A stretch of 64,000 nt of DNA from Candidatus Gastranaerophilales bacterium (lineage in GTDB: Bacteria; Cyanobacteriota; Vampirovibrionia; Gastranaerophilales; Gastranaerophilaceae), in NCBI GenBank assembly GCA_944324285.1, contig CALUVR010000010.1, positions 1-64,000 of the forward strand, written 5' to 3'. The position numbers and the translations under genes are program-made. The notes under the pieces were generated by a model, which was not told the DNA's origin, searched no databases, and was given only the letters and a program-made list of their open reading frames with translations. Position 1 is the stretch's first letter. Every line of letters begins with the position of its first letter. Positions 16,906-25,204 of this stretch are shown here, piece after piece.

Positions 16906-17842
16906 AGAATGCGGATGCGAATTCAAAGAAAAACCCGACTACTGCGATTGCGGCAATAACACCTTTGACGAAATCCTGCCGCAAAAATCCGCAATTGAAA
17001 TGCCGGATATAAGACAGATTGTATCGGTTTTGATATTTGTTCTCTGCCTTATCTTAGCGATAATTCCGTGGACAATCCCTGATAAGCCGCAAAATCAGGA
17101 GAAAACAGTTAAAAAAGCACAGTCTGCAGCACAGAAAATTCCTGATATAGAAGATATCTGGAATGATAAACTTCCAAAAGCAGCCGCACCTGTACAAAAA
17201 ACAGCGCCGGCACCTGTAAAAGTTCAGCCCGAACCCGCCGCACCAAAACCGGTACAAAAACAAACTACTGTTGTAAAAAAACAAACACCTGCGCAAAAAA
17301 CTACTGCTTCCAAAAAGGTTACAACAAACAAGACCACCACTACCAAACCAAAAACCTCAAAACCTGCGGCAAAACCAACAACTTCTCAAAAGCAAACAAA
17401 ACCCGCACAACAGACTAAAACAACGCAAAATAAGCCGCCAAAGGTTGTTGAAAAAGTTGCACAGCAGGTTTCTCAGCCGAAACAAACTAAAAAAACAGTA
17501 CAGCAGAAAAAAACACAAGAGGCAAAACCAAAACCTGTTGATAAAACACCTTTAATTAATTATAAAAATGAATTAAGGATAGCGCTCCTTGCCAAATTAA
17601 ATGTTCCCAATATAACAGGAACAGGGGATTGCGCCGTAAGTTTTTCAATAGATACCGCAACAGGCAAACTCCTAAACAGAAACTTCATATATAAATCAAG
17701 CAACAAATCCGTCAATGATGAAGTTTACTATATGCTTATGCGGCTTCCGTATTTCAAAAAACCACCTTCCCTCTACAAGGGCGAAACCATAAAGATGAAA
17801 TTCTATTTTAATAATGGCTACTATGAGATTAGTTTTTTATAG
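16892..17842 (+). CDS. Zinc-ribbon protein with TonB-like C-domain
   Basis: 316 residues. An N-terminal Cys cluster (FRCRECGCEF, DYCDCGNN) forms a probable zinc ribbon in the cytoplasm, followed by one span (IVSVLIFVLCLILAIIPW), a ~150-residue linker of Pro/Gln/Lys/Thr (QKTTASKKVTTNKTTTTK), and a C-terminal TonB-like domain (NYKNELRIALLAKLNV, CAVSFSIDTATGKLLNRNF, VNDEVYYMLMRLPYF). A zinc ribbon on a TonB-like protein is unusual. The gene begins inside the previous one (14-nt overlap) and ends the operon. Two TonB-like proteins side by side suggest a heteromeric or specialised energy-coupling or tethering device. Confidence 0.7.
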   Translation: MFRCRECGCEFKEKPDYCDCGNNTFDEILPQKSAIEMPDIRQIVSVLIFVLCLILAIIPWTIPDKPQNQEKTVKKAQSAAQKIPDIEDIWNDKLPKAAAPVQKTAPAPVKVQPEPAAPKPVQKQTTVVKKQTPAQKTTASKKVTTNKTTTTKPKTSKPAAKPTTSQKQTKPAQQTKTTQNKPPKVVEKVAQQVSQPKQTKKTVQQKKTQEAKPKPVDKTPLINYKNELRIALLAKLNVPNITGTGDCAVSFSIDTATGKLLNRNFIYKSSNKSVNDEVYYMLMRLPYFKKPPSLYKGETIKMKFYFNNGYYEISFL

Positions 17843-17948
17843 AAAGGTCAAGAAATTCTACCCTCAAGCTCAAGAAGCGAGGTGTGAAGAATTTATACTT
17901 TGTAAAACGGATTTACATCCTGTCGCAGTCCTGTGAAAGCCAACTGAA

Positions 17949-19112
17949 TTACCCGCGGAGTCTGTGGACAAATCGTTCAATTCTTGATAAGGCTTCTTTC
18001 AGGTTTTCAAGCGAGTATGCATAAGAAATTCTGACAAATCCCTCCCCGCAAGCCCCAAAAGCTGTACCCGGAACCACCGCGACCTTTTCCTCCATAAGTA
18101 ACTTTGTCGCAAATTCTTCACTTGACATATTAAATTCTTTTATGCAAGGAAATACATAAAATGCACCGTACGGCTCAAAGCACTCAAGCTCCATTTCCTT
18201 AAATGCGTTCAGGAGAAACCGTCTGCGCTGATTGTAGGACTGACGCATCTCCTCAACATCATCGTCTCCTTTTTTTAAAGCGCTCACTGCCGCATACTGG
18301 CTTGTTGTCGGAGCACACATAATCGCATACTGGTGAATTTTTGTCATTTGCGCCGTAATCTCTTTTGGCGCGCAGGAATACCCCAAACGCCATCCGGTCA
18401 TTGCATAAGCTTTTGAAAATCCGTTTATCAAAATCGTACGCTCTTTCATTCCATCAAGCGATACTATAGATACATGTTTATCCTTATATGTCAAAGCCGC
18501 GTAGATTTCATCAGACATTACAAGAATATCTTTTTCTTTTATAATTTTCGCAATCACTTCTAAATCTTCCCGCTCCATAATCGCACCAGTCGGATTATTT
18601 GGATACGGAAGGATGAGGATTTTTGTTTTATCTGTAATTGTATTTAGCAATTCATCAGGTTTAAGCCGAAATTCATTTTCCGCTTTTAAATTTATAATAA
18701 CAGGTTTAGCGCCTGCAAGAACCGCACACGGTTCATAAGACACATAAGAGGGCTGCGGAATAATAACTTCATCTCCTGGATTGATTATTGCTCGCAATCC
18801 TATATCAATCGCCTCTGACCCGCCGACTGTCACCAGAATTTCATTATCAGGATTATAACAGACACCTTGCGTTCTTTTTATGTAATTTGAAATTTCTTCC
18901 CTGAGTTCTTTTAAACCCGCATTGGACGTATAAAAAGTTCTGCCGCGCTCCAGCGCATAAATACCCTCATCCCGAATATGCCATGGAGTATCAAAATCAG
19001 GTTCGCCAACTCCGAGCGAAATGGCATCTTTCATTTCGCTCACAATGTCAAAAAATTTTCTTATCCCCGATGGCTTCAGCGCTGTCACTTTATCTGAGAG
19101 AAAATTCCTCAT
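17949..19112 (-). CDS. PLP-dependent class I/II aminotransferase
   Basis: 387 residues, the usual length of the AspC/AlaT/PatA type (fold type I). Visible residues are the PLP phosphate-binding region GGSEAID, PYPNNPTGAI with the conserved Asn, SDEIYAALTY with the Asp/Tyr pair, INGFSKAYAMTGWRLGY with the catalytic Lys, and the substrate Arg in GFVRISYAYS. The exact amino-acid substrate cannot be read from sequence; aspartate or a branched/aromatic amino acid are candidates. Its start overlaps the Lrp-type gene by 4 nt, so the two are translationally coupled and the regulator may sense the substrate or product. Confidence 0.92.
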   Translation of the reverse strand: MRNFLSDKVTALKPSGIRKFFDIVSEMKDAISLGVGEPDFDTPWHIRDEGIYALERGRTFYTSNAGLKELREEISNYIKRTQGVCYNPDNEILVTVGGSEAIDIGLRAIINPGDEVIIPQPSYVSYEPCAVLAGAKPVIINLKAENEFRLKPDELLNTITDKTKILILPYPNNPTGAIMEREDLEVIAKIIKEKDILVMSDEIYAALTYKDKHVSIVSLDGMKERTILINGFSKAYAMTGWRLGYSCAPKEITAQMTKIHQYAIMCAPTTSQYAAVSALKKGDDDVEEMRQSYNQRRRFLLNAFKEMELECFEPYGAFYVFPCIKEFNMSSEEFATKLLMEEKVAVVPGTAFGACGEGFVRISYAYSLENLKEALSRIERFVHRLRG

Positions 19113-19591
19113 GGTGTTATAACCTCTCTTTCATCAGAAGCTCTTTTATTGATAATTGTACCGTGGTCTTTGTATTTTTTTAATATAAAATGAGTTGCCG
19201 TACTCAATACGCTATCAAGAGTTGATAATTTATCAGAAACAAAATTGGCGATTTCTTTTAAAGTTTTTTCTTCCAGTGTTACAAGAAGGTCATAGCCGCC
19301 GGAGATTAAATATACAGCTTTAACTTCCGGATAATTGTAAATTCTCTCGGCAATTCTGTCAAATCCCTGCCCTCTCTGCGGGGTAACTTTCACCTCAATA
19401 AGCGCCGTCACCTTTTCTATAGACGTCTTTTCCCAGTTAATAAGCGTATGATAACCGCATATTATTCCTTCTTTTTCCAAATTTTCAAGTTCCGCCAGAA
19501 CTGCTGATTCTTCCACACCCAAAAGTACCGCAAGTTCCTTAAAATCAATTCTGCTGTTTTTTTCTAATATCGCAAGTAATTCTTCTCTCAT
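19109..19591 (-). CDS. Lrp/AsnC-family transcriptional regulator
   Basis: 160 residues. An N-terminal winged helix (REELLAILEKNSRIDFKELAVLLGVEESAVLAELENLEKEG) precedes an Lrp ligand-binding RAM domain (TALIEVKVTPQRGQGFDRIAERIYNYPEVKAVYLISGGYDLLVTLE). These proteins form octamers and respond to amino acids. AGCGGAGAG precedes the ATG. It is the first gene of a two-gene operon with the aminotransferase; local control of that gene is the simplest inference. Confidence 0.9.
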   Translation of the reverse strand: MREELLAILEKNSRIDFKELAVLLGVEESAVLAELENLEKEGIICGYHTLINWEKTSIEKVTALIEVKVTPQRGQGFDRIAERIYNYPEVKAVYLISGGYDLLVTLEEKTLKEIANFVSDKLSTLDSVLSTATHFILKKYKDHGTIINKRASDEREVITP

Positions 19592-19720
19592 ATATCTCTC
19601 CGCTTCTTATAAAATTATTCTTATTGTATACCAAACATCACTGATGCGTCAAAATATTTACTTTTCTACTCGTGCCAAACTGTCATAATACCGAACGCTG
19701 AAATTTTCCAGGGACAAATA

Positions 19721-20344
19721 TTATACAAAAATCTGCGGAAAATTCTCCGGCAAAATTTCTTTTTTCCCGATAAAGAGTCTATCCCCTTCCGCTATAAAAA
19801 TGTTTTCAAAACATTCCAGCAAATCATCAATATTTTTCACCGTCCTCATTCCGGAATTTTTATCACGTCTGAAGGTTGTTAAAAGAGTCCAGGTATCGTT
19901 TTTTAACGAATAATGAAAATGTGTTTCAGCATTCTGGTATCGGTATTTTTCAAATATAGAAAGATTTTCCACCCGTTCTAAAAATACCTTTTTAAACTTT
20001 TCTATCTGCTCAATTGAATAAGGATGTCCCTCAAGTTCTTTGCCGCCAAGCAGCAGTCCTCTTTTCGGATTTTTAACAAATCTGAAAAGTCTATTTATGT
20101 ATTCCGAAAAATTTTTTCTATTCGGGGCATCATCCCAGAAATGAAAGCCTTCAGCTTCACTTTTCGGATTTACAAGACCTCCGCCGGTACAGGTTCTTAT
20201 TTCTTCCGAGAAAAACTCATCTGCTTTTAAAAGATTTACTCTGTTATGATCATAGTAAATTCTGTTTGATTTTGACAGCTTATCATATACCGCACGGTTT
20301 ACAAATCTTATGTTTGAGGTAAATGTAATTGACTTATTATTCAT
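19721..20344 (-). CDS. Tagged CheD-like putative deamidase
   Basis: 207 residues, no signal peptide or span. The N-terminus MNNKSITFTSNIRF carries the F-x-[SAG] motif shared across the window. The segment from T51-C52 to H68 (RTCTGGGLVNPKSEAEGFHFWDD) resembles the CheD active site, where a Cys after a short strand and a His about 17 residues later carry out glutamine deamidation; here the spacing is 16. A later GLLLGGKEL fits the next CheD strand. Overall length (207) exceeds CheD (~160) and the rest does not match, so this may be another CNF/CheD-fold deamidase. No chemotaxis genes are nearby. The link is from motif reading only. Confidence 0.5.
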   Translation of the reverse strand: MNNKSITFTSNIRFVNRAVYDKLSKSNRIYYDHNRVNLLKADEFFSEEIRTCTGGGLVNPKSEAEGFHFWDDAPNRKNFSEYINRLFRFVKNPKRGLLLGGKELEGHPYSIEQIEKFKKVFLERVENLSIFEKYRYQNAETHFHYSLKNDTWTLLTTFRRDKNSGMRTVKNIDDLLECFENIFIAEGDRLFIGKKEILPENFPQIFV

Positions 20345-20459
20345 ATTTAATTGAAAACAAAAAGAATTTTTTTTTGCTCTTCTGTTGATACCCCTCTGTC
20401 CGATAAAAAATTCCGTAGTTAATAATAATATATTTTCGGATAGAAAAAAGGAGAAAATT

Positions 20460-20765
20460 ATGTTCTATAACGTATTAAAAGTAAAAGAAATTGTTGATGC
20501 CAAACACGAAGCCTCTGATAAAAAGCTTTTGATGGAAAACGGTGACAGCAGTCTTTATATTATCGGATTGAAGAAAGAGGAAATCATTGATACACATACA
20601 TCAATCTGCGATGCAGCGGTTTATGTTGTGGACGGAGAAATTGAACTTCACTTTGATGCGGAAAAATTTACTGTTAAAGAGGAAGAAATTCTTATGTTCA
20701 AAAAAGATACACAGCACAAAGTGCTTGCCAAAAAGGACAGCAAATTTTTATTGATAAAATTATAG
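20460..20765 (+). CDS. Small cupin-domain protein
   Basis: 101 residues from the ATG at 20460, with AAGGAG 8 nt upstream. A single cupin barrel: DTHTSICDAAVYVVDGEIELHF (motif 1, with one His kept), then VKEEEILMFKKDTQHKVLAKKDSKFLLIKL (motif 2, with the conserved His). The metal-ligand set is incomplete compared with enzymatic cupins, so a small-molecule-binding or detoxifying role is as likely as catalysis. It is monocistronic; upstream is the divergent CheD-like gene. Confidence 0.8.
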   Translation: MFYNVLKVKEIVDAKHEASDKKLLMENGDSSLYIIGLKKEEIIDTHTSICDAAVYVVDGEIELHFDAEKFTVKEEEILMFKKDTQHKVLAKKDSKFLLIKL

Positions 20766-20877
20766 AGAAAAAAGCTTACAAAAGCGCGACTTTTTAATGC
20801 CATTCCGGCGATGACCGGGATGGCAGAGTCGCTATATACATAAGTGTCCATTTTGCATCGTAACAAATACTTTTGCG

Positions 20878-21649
20878 GCATAAGAGAATAGACTAATGCG
20901 TAAGAGGCACTAATCTATTTTTATTATATGGGGCTTGTGCAGCCCCAAGCCCCGCACCGGATATTCTTTCTTTTTGTTGCGATGCAAAGCGTATTGCCGC
21001 CAGAGGGCATAAGCATACGCATAGCGTATGCGTGCCCGTTTAACGGCGGCAAACAAGCAAAGAAAGAATATCGGCTAAGAAAGAAAAACACGCTATATTA
21101 CAGCGCTGCTTCGCAGCGTAAGACCGAATGGATGTAGTTGTAAAAACTTCTGTCATCCTGAATTTAATTCAGGATCTCAACAGAGATTCTGCCCTAGGGG
21201 ACAGGGTCACAAGGCTCGTACCTCGCCTGTTCCCTTTGTCAAACAAGTTCAGAATGACATGGCAGACAGAAGTTTTTACAACCTTTGAGCCTCACTATTG
21301 CACTTCGTGCACGTTCGACAACCTGCCTATGGCAGGTCATAACAAAATCCCCCTGCGCCTCATTACAAAAGTGGTAAAGCCAAAGCCTCCCTTCATAAGG
21401 GAGGTGGCGCGCTAGCGCCGGAGGGTTTAATGCGAGCGTGCGGCGTAGCCGCGATAGCGAGCAAAAGAGGTGAAGGCAAAGCCTTCAACTACTTCCATTT
21501 GATTCCGCGGCGCGTAGCGACGCTGTAAACGATTGTGTTTTTCTCTTTCTTTGGTTCGTTTCTTTCTCTTTTAATCACAATAAAAGAGAAAGAAACGAAC
21601 ATACAAAAATAGGCTAGTGCCTCTTACGCATTAGACTATTCCCTTATGC
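20878..21649. mobile_element. 772-bp non-coding element with 39-bp terminal inverted repeats
   Basis: The left end (20878-20916, GCATAAG...GAGGCACTA) and the right end (21611-21649) are inverted copies over 39 nt with 4 mismatches. Inside lie a 14-bp inverted pair (GATATTCTTTCTTT near 20959, inverse ending near 21073), a GCATACGC/GCGTATGC palindrome near 21010-21031, an 18-bp perfect pair at 21137-21154 and 21265-21282, a genome-wide CCTCCCTT/AAGGGAGG repeat at 21386-21427, and a 20-bp perfect hairpin at 21554-21600. There is no transposase. This looks like a non-autonomous (MITE-like) element or a nest of them; I could not identify a target duplication. Confidence 0.55.
21137..21282. repeat. 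146-bp palindromic element, 18-bp perfect terminal repeats
   Basis: GTTGTAAAAACTTCTGTC at 21137-21154 is perfectly inverted at 21265-21282. The inner sequence has a TCATCCTGAA / TTCAGGAT palindrome like the one at 254-278. It is nested within the larger 772-bp element. Confidence 0.65.
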
Positions 21650-21659
21650 TAAACCGCTA

Positions 21660-22217
21660 TTACTGCTCAATATGTTTGATAACTTTACACGGATTTCCGA
21701 CGGCTACTACGTTGTCGGGAATATCTTTTGTTACAACGCTTCCTGCGCCTATTACCGAGTTATCTCCTATTGTGACTCCAGGCAGAATAACCGCATTCCC
21801 GCCAATCCAGACATTATCTCCAACCGTTATAGGTTTTGCTGTTTCCATTACCGTGTTGCGTTCTTTCGCCTTTAAGGGATGTATTGCAGTATAAAACCCG
21901 CAATTCGGTCCGATAAATACATTATCACCAAATTTGACCGGTGCACAATCAAGAATTACACCGTTGTGGTTTATGTAAAAATTCTCGCCGCACTCTATAT
22001 TAAAGCCGTAGTCGCAGAAAAAATTCGGTTCAATTGCAATTTTTTCTCCTGTCTTGCCGAAAAGTTTTTTTAAAAGTTCTGTTTTTTCCTTCTGAGCGCC
22101 AACTGGTAAATTGTTATATTCAATACACATTTTTTTAGCTTTTGTTCTGGCTGCCTCTAATTCAGGCACAAGCGGATTATACAGTTCTCCCGAAATCATT
22201 TTTTCTCTCTCGCTCAT
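21660..22217 (-). CDS. Sugar O-acetyltransferase (Maa/NodL/LacA type)
   Basis: 185 residues, the usual size for this family. The N-terminal Mac domain ([20 protein letters not shown]) is followed by left-handed beta-helix hexapeptide repeats ([51 protein letters not shown]) with the acetyl-CoA site and the catalytic His of IHP (FYTAIHPL). It transfers acetyl from acetyl-CoA to a sugar such as maltose or a galactoside; the true acceptor is unknown. A GGAGAG site precedes the ATG. It lies 17 nt downstream of the membrane zincin gene and may be read through from it. Confidence 0.92.
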   Translation of the reverse strand: MSEREKMISGELYNPLVPELEAARTKAKKMCIEYNNLPVGAQKEKTELLKKLFGKTGEKIAIEPNFFCDYGFNIECGENFYINHNGVILDCAPVKFGDNVFIGPNCGFYTAIHPLKAKERNTVMETAKPITVGDNVWIGGNAVILPGVTIGDNSVIGAGSVVTKDIPDNVVAVGNPCKVIKHIEQ

Positions 22218-22234
22218 ATTATTCTCTCCTCTTT

Positions 22235-23209
22235 TTAAATCTTATCATGAACTTTTTGCGCAATTTGTTTTCTATGATTAAGAAACCAATCCTTGCATTT
22301 TAATCCGGCAAAAAGAGCTAATCCTGTCGCTACTGCACCCATTACATAGGTTGAACCGGCATATTTGTATGCTTTTTTAATTATATTTAAGTTATTCTCA
22401 CTCAAATACGGTTTTGCTAAATTAAGTCCTTTCTCAGATGCCAAGCCCTCGGTTCCGATAACAGGAAGCCATGCCGCAGCGGCAAGTATAGGAGTACAAT
22501 TTCTCAAATAGTTTATGAATTTATTTACTTTTTTCTCACCGTTTTCTCCCGTTTCAAGCTTCGGCATAAGCAAAGACCCTATAATTAAATACGGAAGCGG
22601 TCTTTTAAATTTTATAGCTTTTACGTTAGCTACAGGATCCAGCAGGTGACCGATTTCATGAAACACCGCGGCGTTCATTTTTGACATATTTGCCATCACA
22701 CTATTTGCATTGGGCAGAGCCATTGCGTTCAAACCTTCCTGCAGCATATATCTGGACATTTTTTGATGATGCTCAGGTAAACCCTTTATCCTTCTTTTCC
22801 ATTTAGGAACCATACATTTAAGAATAGAATCAATCTTTTGTTCCTGTTGAAGAATTTCTTTTGAATAACCTGTACGGTCTATATTTTCCGGGTTAACTTT
22901 ATTAAAAATATAATCCCATTTTGATTGCGGCGCAGAAATCTTCGGAAGTCTTGAAAAATCTATAATCCGAATTTTCCGGCGTGCAATTGGAGGAGTATTG
23001 AGCACTTTTGAAAGTGCATTTTTTATGGTTACTGTATCAGTTTTTCTAAATTCTTCATGCATTAAAGCACTTAAATAAGGCAAGGTAGCTCGTTTAACGG
23101 CTTTGTTTGCTGCTAAATATACTGCTCCGCCTGCTGCCGCGCCGCCTGCATTCAGGACTATATCTTTTGCTGTAAATGCGTTGTTATTGTTTGATACTGT
23201 TATCGGCAT
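22235..23209 (-). CDS. Tagged membrane zinc metalloprotease (HEIGH)
   Basis: 324 residues. The N-terminus [16 protein letters not shown] carries the window-wide F-x-A motif at residues 11-14. An Ala/Gly-rich span ([15 protein letters not shown]) follows. HEIGH at 184-188, preceded by hydrophobic AAVF and followed by LLDP, is a zincin metal site; two further hydrophobic segments ([25 protein letters not shown]) follow, so the active site lies between spans. This matches an intramembrane-type or membrane-anchored zincin, but I cannot assign it to M48, M50 or another family. An AAGGATTAAG site precedes the ATG. The acetyltransferase gene follows 17 nt later. Confidence 0.7.
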   Translation of the reverse strand: MPITVSNNNNAFTAKDIVLNAGGAAAGGAVYLAANKAVKRATLPYLSALMHEEFRKTDTVTIKNALSKVLNTPPIARRKIRIIDFSRLPKISAPQSKWDYIFNKVNPENIDRTGYSKEILQQEQKIDSILKCMVPKWKRRIKGLPEHHQKMSRYMLQEGLNAMALPNANSVMANMSKMNAAVFHEIGHLLDPVANVKAIKFKRPLPYLIIGSLLMPKLETGENGEKKVNKFINYLRNCTPILAAAAWLPVIGTEGLASEKGLNLAKPYLSENNLNIIKKAYKYAGSTYVMGAVATGLALFAGLKCKDWFLNHRKQIAQKVHDKI

Positions 23210-23258
23210 TCTTAATCCTTTTATGTTTTAGATTAAAAATACTAAATAAAAATTTTTG

Positions 23259-23735
23259 CTACCTTATACATATTCTTTCTAATTTTCTCGCAAATCTTAC
23301 TATAGGTTTTTCTATATCAGCAGAAATTGAATCCACCAGTATTGTTTTGCAGCCGAGTTTTTTCCCGCATAATACATCAGTAAGGGGTCTATCGCCGACA
23401 AATGCGGTTTCACAAGCTTTCATACCGCAGGAGTCCATATATTCTTTTGCAGCCTTTATGTCAGGTTTTTTTGCGTAAAAAACAAGCGGAAAATCCGATA
23501 CGGCTTTCACTTTTTCAATATATTTTTCATTATGATTGTTTGAAATAACAGCAATTGAAAATTCTTTTTTTACTTTCTCCAGCCAGTTAAGAGTTTTTTC
23601 AGTATAGCATCCTGATTTTGATGCCATAATAGTGCTGTCTAAATCAAACAACAAATTCTTAATCCCTGATTGTTTTAATTCTTCCAAATCTATTTCATAG
23701 ATATTTTTAAGGTTATAATCAGGCTTAAGAAACAT
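23259..23735 (-). CDS. YqeG family HAD-type phosphatase
   Basis: 158 residues, the normal size for YqeG. HAD motif I is LLFDLDSTI, motif II lies at AVISNN, the motif III Lys at YAKKP and motif IV at FVGDRPLTDV. Related proteins act on phosphatidylglycerophosphate (GEP4/PTPMT-like) or are uncharacterised; in Gram-positives yqeG sits near shikimate and ribosome assembly genes. Its start overlaps the U32 peptidase gene by 11 nt, so the two form an operon and are likely translationally coupled. Confidence 0.88.
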   Translation of the reverse strand: MFLKPDYNLKNIYEIDLEELKQSGIKNLLFDLDSTIMASKSGCYTEKTLNWLEKVKKEFSIAVISNNHNEKYIEKVKAVSDFPLVFYAKKPDIKAAKEYMDSCGMKACETAFVGDRPLTDVLCGKKLGCKTILVDSISADIEKPIVRFARKLERICIR

Positions 23736-24960
23736 GCGCTTTCACTCCTATGGTTCTGGATAGTGCGTATTTGTAATCCTTAGGTTCAACAGTAAATTCA
23801 AGATAAACGTCATCGTTAGTGTTTCCTATTTCGACATCTTCACCGTCTTTGATAATCCGCGTAACTTTAGTTATAAACTGCTCATCCGGCGTAATTATTT
23901 CCATTTCATCATTCTGATGGATTTTGTTTTTAATTTTTACAAGATAACCGTTATCGGTTTTGTCTTTAAATTCACACAGGAAATCCGCACCAGCAAGCCC
24001 TTTTGAAATATCATAGCTATAGCTGTCAGGTTTATTTTCTCCCAGTGCAAAACCTGTTGTGTAGCCTCTATTTCCGACTTTTTGAAGTTCTACAAAGTAT
24101 TTATGTAAATCTGCATCAGGATTGGTTAAACACTCATCTATTGCCTGTCTGTACGCTTTTGCAACTGCTGATACATAATACAAACTTTTTGTCCTTCCTT
24201 CGACTTTAAGTGAATCAACTCCTGCGTCAATAAGTTCTCTTATATGTTCCACAAGGCACAGGTCTTTCGGACTCAGGATATGAGAACCTCTCTCATCTTG
24301 ATTAATCTCATAATACTGTCCGGGACGCGTTTCTTCCACAAGCTTGTAACTCCAACGGCAAGGCTGTGAACAGTTTCCGTGGTTTGCTTTCCGTTCTCCG
24401 TTGGTGAAATAATCACTCAAAAGGCAGCGTCCAGAGAATGACACGCATTGTGAACCGTGAACAAAACTTTCCAATTCAATATCCGGAACCTGTTTCCTTA
24501 TTTCTGCAATATCAGATATCGCTAGTTCTCTTGCAAGGATTACTCTTGATGCGCCAAGATCCCGCCAGAACTTTACACTCTCGTAATTCAAAGTATTTGT
24601 CTGTGTGCTTATATGTAAAGGGGTATCAGGCATGTATTTTTTCACAAGATTGAATACTCCGAAATCACTAAGTATCACTGCATCAGGATTGGAGTCTTTA
24701 AAAATATCAATGCAGCTTTCAAGCTGTTTTATATCACTGTTAAACGCAAATATATTAAGCGTAAGATATGCCTTTGCACCGAGAAAATGAGCCAAGTCAA
24801 CAGCCTCTTTGAGGTTTTCAAGTGTGATAAGCTGACCTTTTCTCATTGCTCTAAGGCTAAAATCCACAACACCGAGGTAAACTGCATTTGCTCCGTATTT
24901 GATTGCGTATTCAAGTTTTTCAAGATTGCCGGCAGGCATTAAAAGTTCTACATCGCGCAT
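23725..24960 (-). CDS. U32 family peptidase / tRNA hydroxylation protein
   Basis: 411 residues. The fold begins VELLMPAGNLEKLEYAIKYGANAVYLG and contains the U32 Cys cluster (SQCVSFSGRCLLSDYF, ANHGNCSQPCRW) and DSLKVEGRTKSLYYV, all typical of the YegQ/TrhP group. E. coli TrhP is needed for prephenate-dependent 5-hydroxyuridine at tRNA position 34; others were called collagenases. The tRNA role is inferred from family. On the minus strand TTGATT, 17 nt, TAATAT ends 6 nt before the ATG with no Shine-Dalgarno, so the mRNA is probably leaderless. It leads the operon with yqeG. Confidence 0.88.
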   Translation of the reverse strand: MRDVELLMPAGNLEKLEYAIKYGANAVYLGVVDFSLRAMRKGQLITLENLKEAVDLAHFLGAKAYLTLNIFAFNSDIKQLESCIDIFKDSNPDAVILSDFGVFNLVKKYMPDTPLHISTQTNTLNYESVKFWRDLGASRVILARELAISDIAEIRKQVPDIELESFVHGSQCVSFSGRCLLSDYFTNGERKANHGNCSQPCRWSYKLVEETRPGQYYEINQDERGSHILSPKDLCLVEHIRELIDAGVDSLKVEGRTKSLYYVSAVAKAYRQAIDECLTNPDADLHKYFVELQKVGNRGYTTGFALGENKPDSYSYDISKGLAGADFLCEFKDKTDNGYLVKIKNKIHQNDEMEIITPDEQFITKVTRIIKDGEDVEIGNTNDDVYLEFTVEPKDYKYALSRTIGVKAHVS

Positions 24961-24966
24961 AACTGT

Positions 24967-24995
24967 ATATTATCCGAAAGGATATAAATAATCAA
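24967..24995 (-). promoter_or_regulatory. Promoter of U32-yqeG operon, leaderless start
   Basis: On the minus strand TTGATT (24995-24990), spacer of 17 nt, TAATAT (24972-24967), then 6 nt to the ATG at 24960. Transcription would begin at or next to the start codon. Confidence 0.6.
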
Positions 24996-25069
24996 CTAAT
25001 CGGGTGATGTCATTTTTTCATAAATAAAGAAAATAGAATATGTAGAGAATATGTTTTTTGGAGAGCAAT

Positions 25070-25204
25070 ATGCAAGTTATTGAAAATGCGGCTATAACAA
25101 TTAAAGAAATCTGGGATTATCAGCATCCTGTAATGCACGTATGGTTTTTAATGAGTGCAGTTTCTCTCTGTTTTATGTTTGCACTGCTTTATTTTGTTGT
25201 TTAA
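25070..25204 (+). CDS. 44-residue small membrane protein
   Basis: A short open frame: polar N-terminus (MQVIENAAITIKEIWDYQHP) followed by one hydrophobic span (VWFLMSAVSLCFMFALLYFVV). GGAGAG stands 6 nt before the ATG. It lies alone between the divergent U32 gene and a repeat block. The good ribosome site and clean amphipathic-then-span layout argue for a real gene; I do not recognise it. Confidence 0.5.
   Translation: MQVIENAAITIKEIWDYQHPVMHVWFLMSAVSLCFMFALLYFVV

Larger units (their letters stand above)
20766..21659. other. Repeat-filled gene-free region
   Basis: About 900 bp without a credible gene. It holds a long hairpin at 20786-20832 (GCGACT...AGTCGC around TGCCAT/ATGGCA), and the 772-bp palindromic element at 20878-21649 with several nested inverted repeats. 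Open frames here are translations of repeats. Confidence 0.7.

Noticed and set aside
21128-21415. Open frame in the 772-bp element
   Set aside because: It translates the inverted repeats; no domain, no ribosome site, and its end matches a genome-wide repeat.
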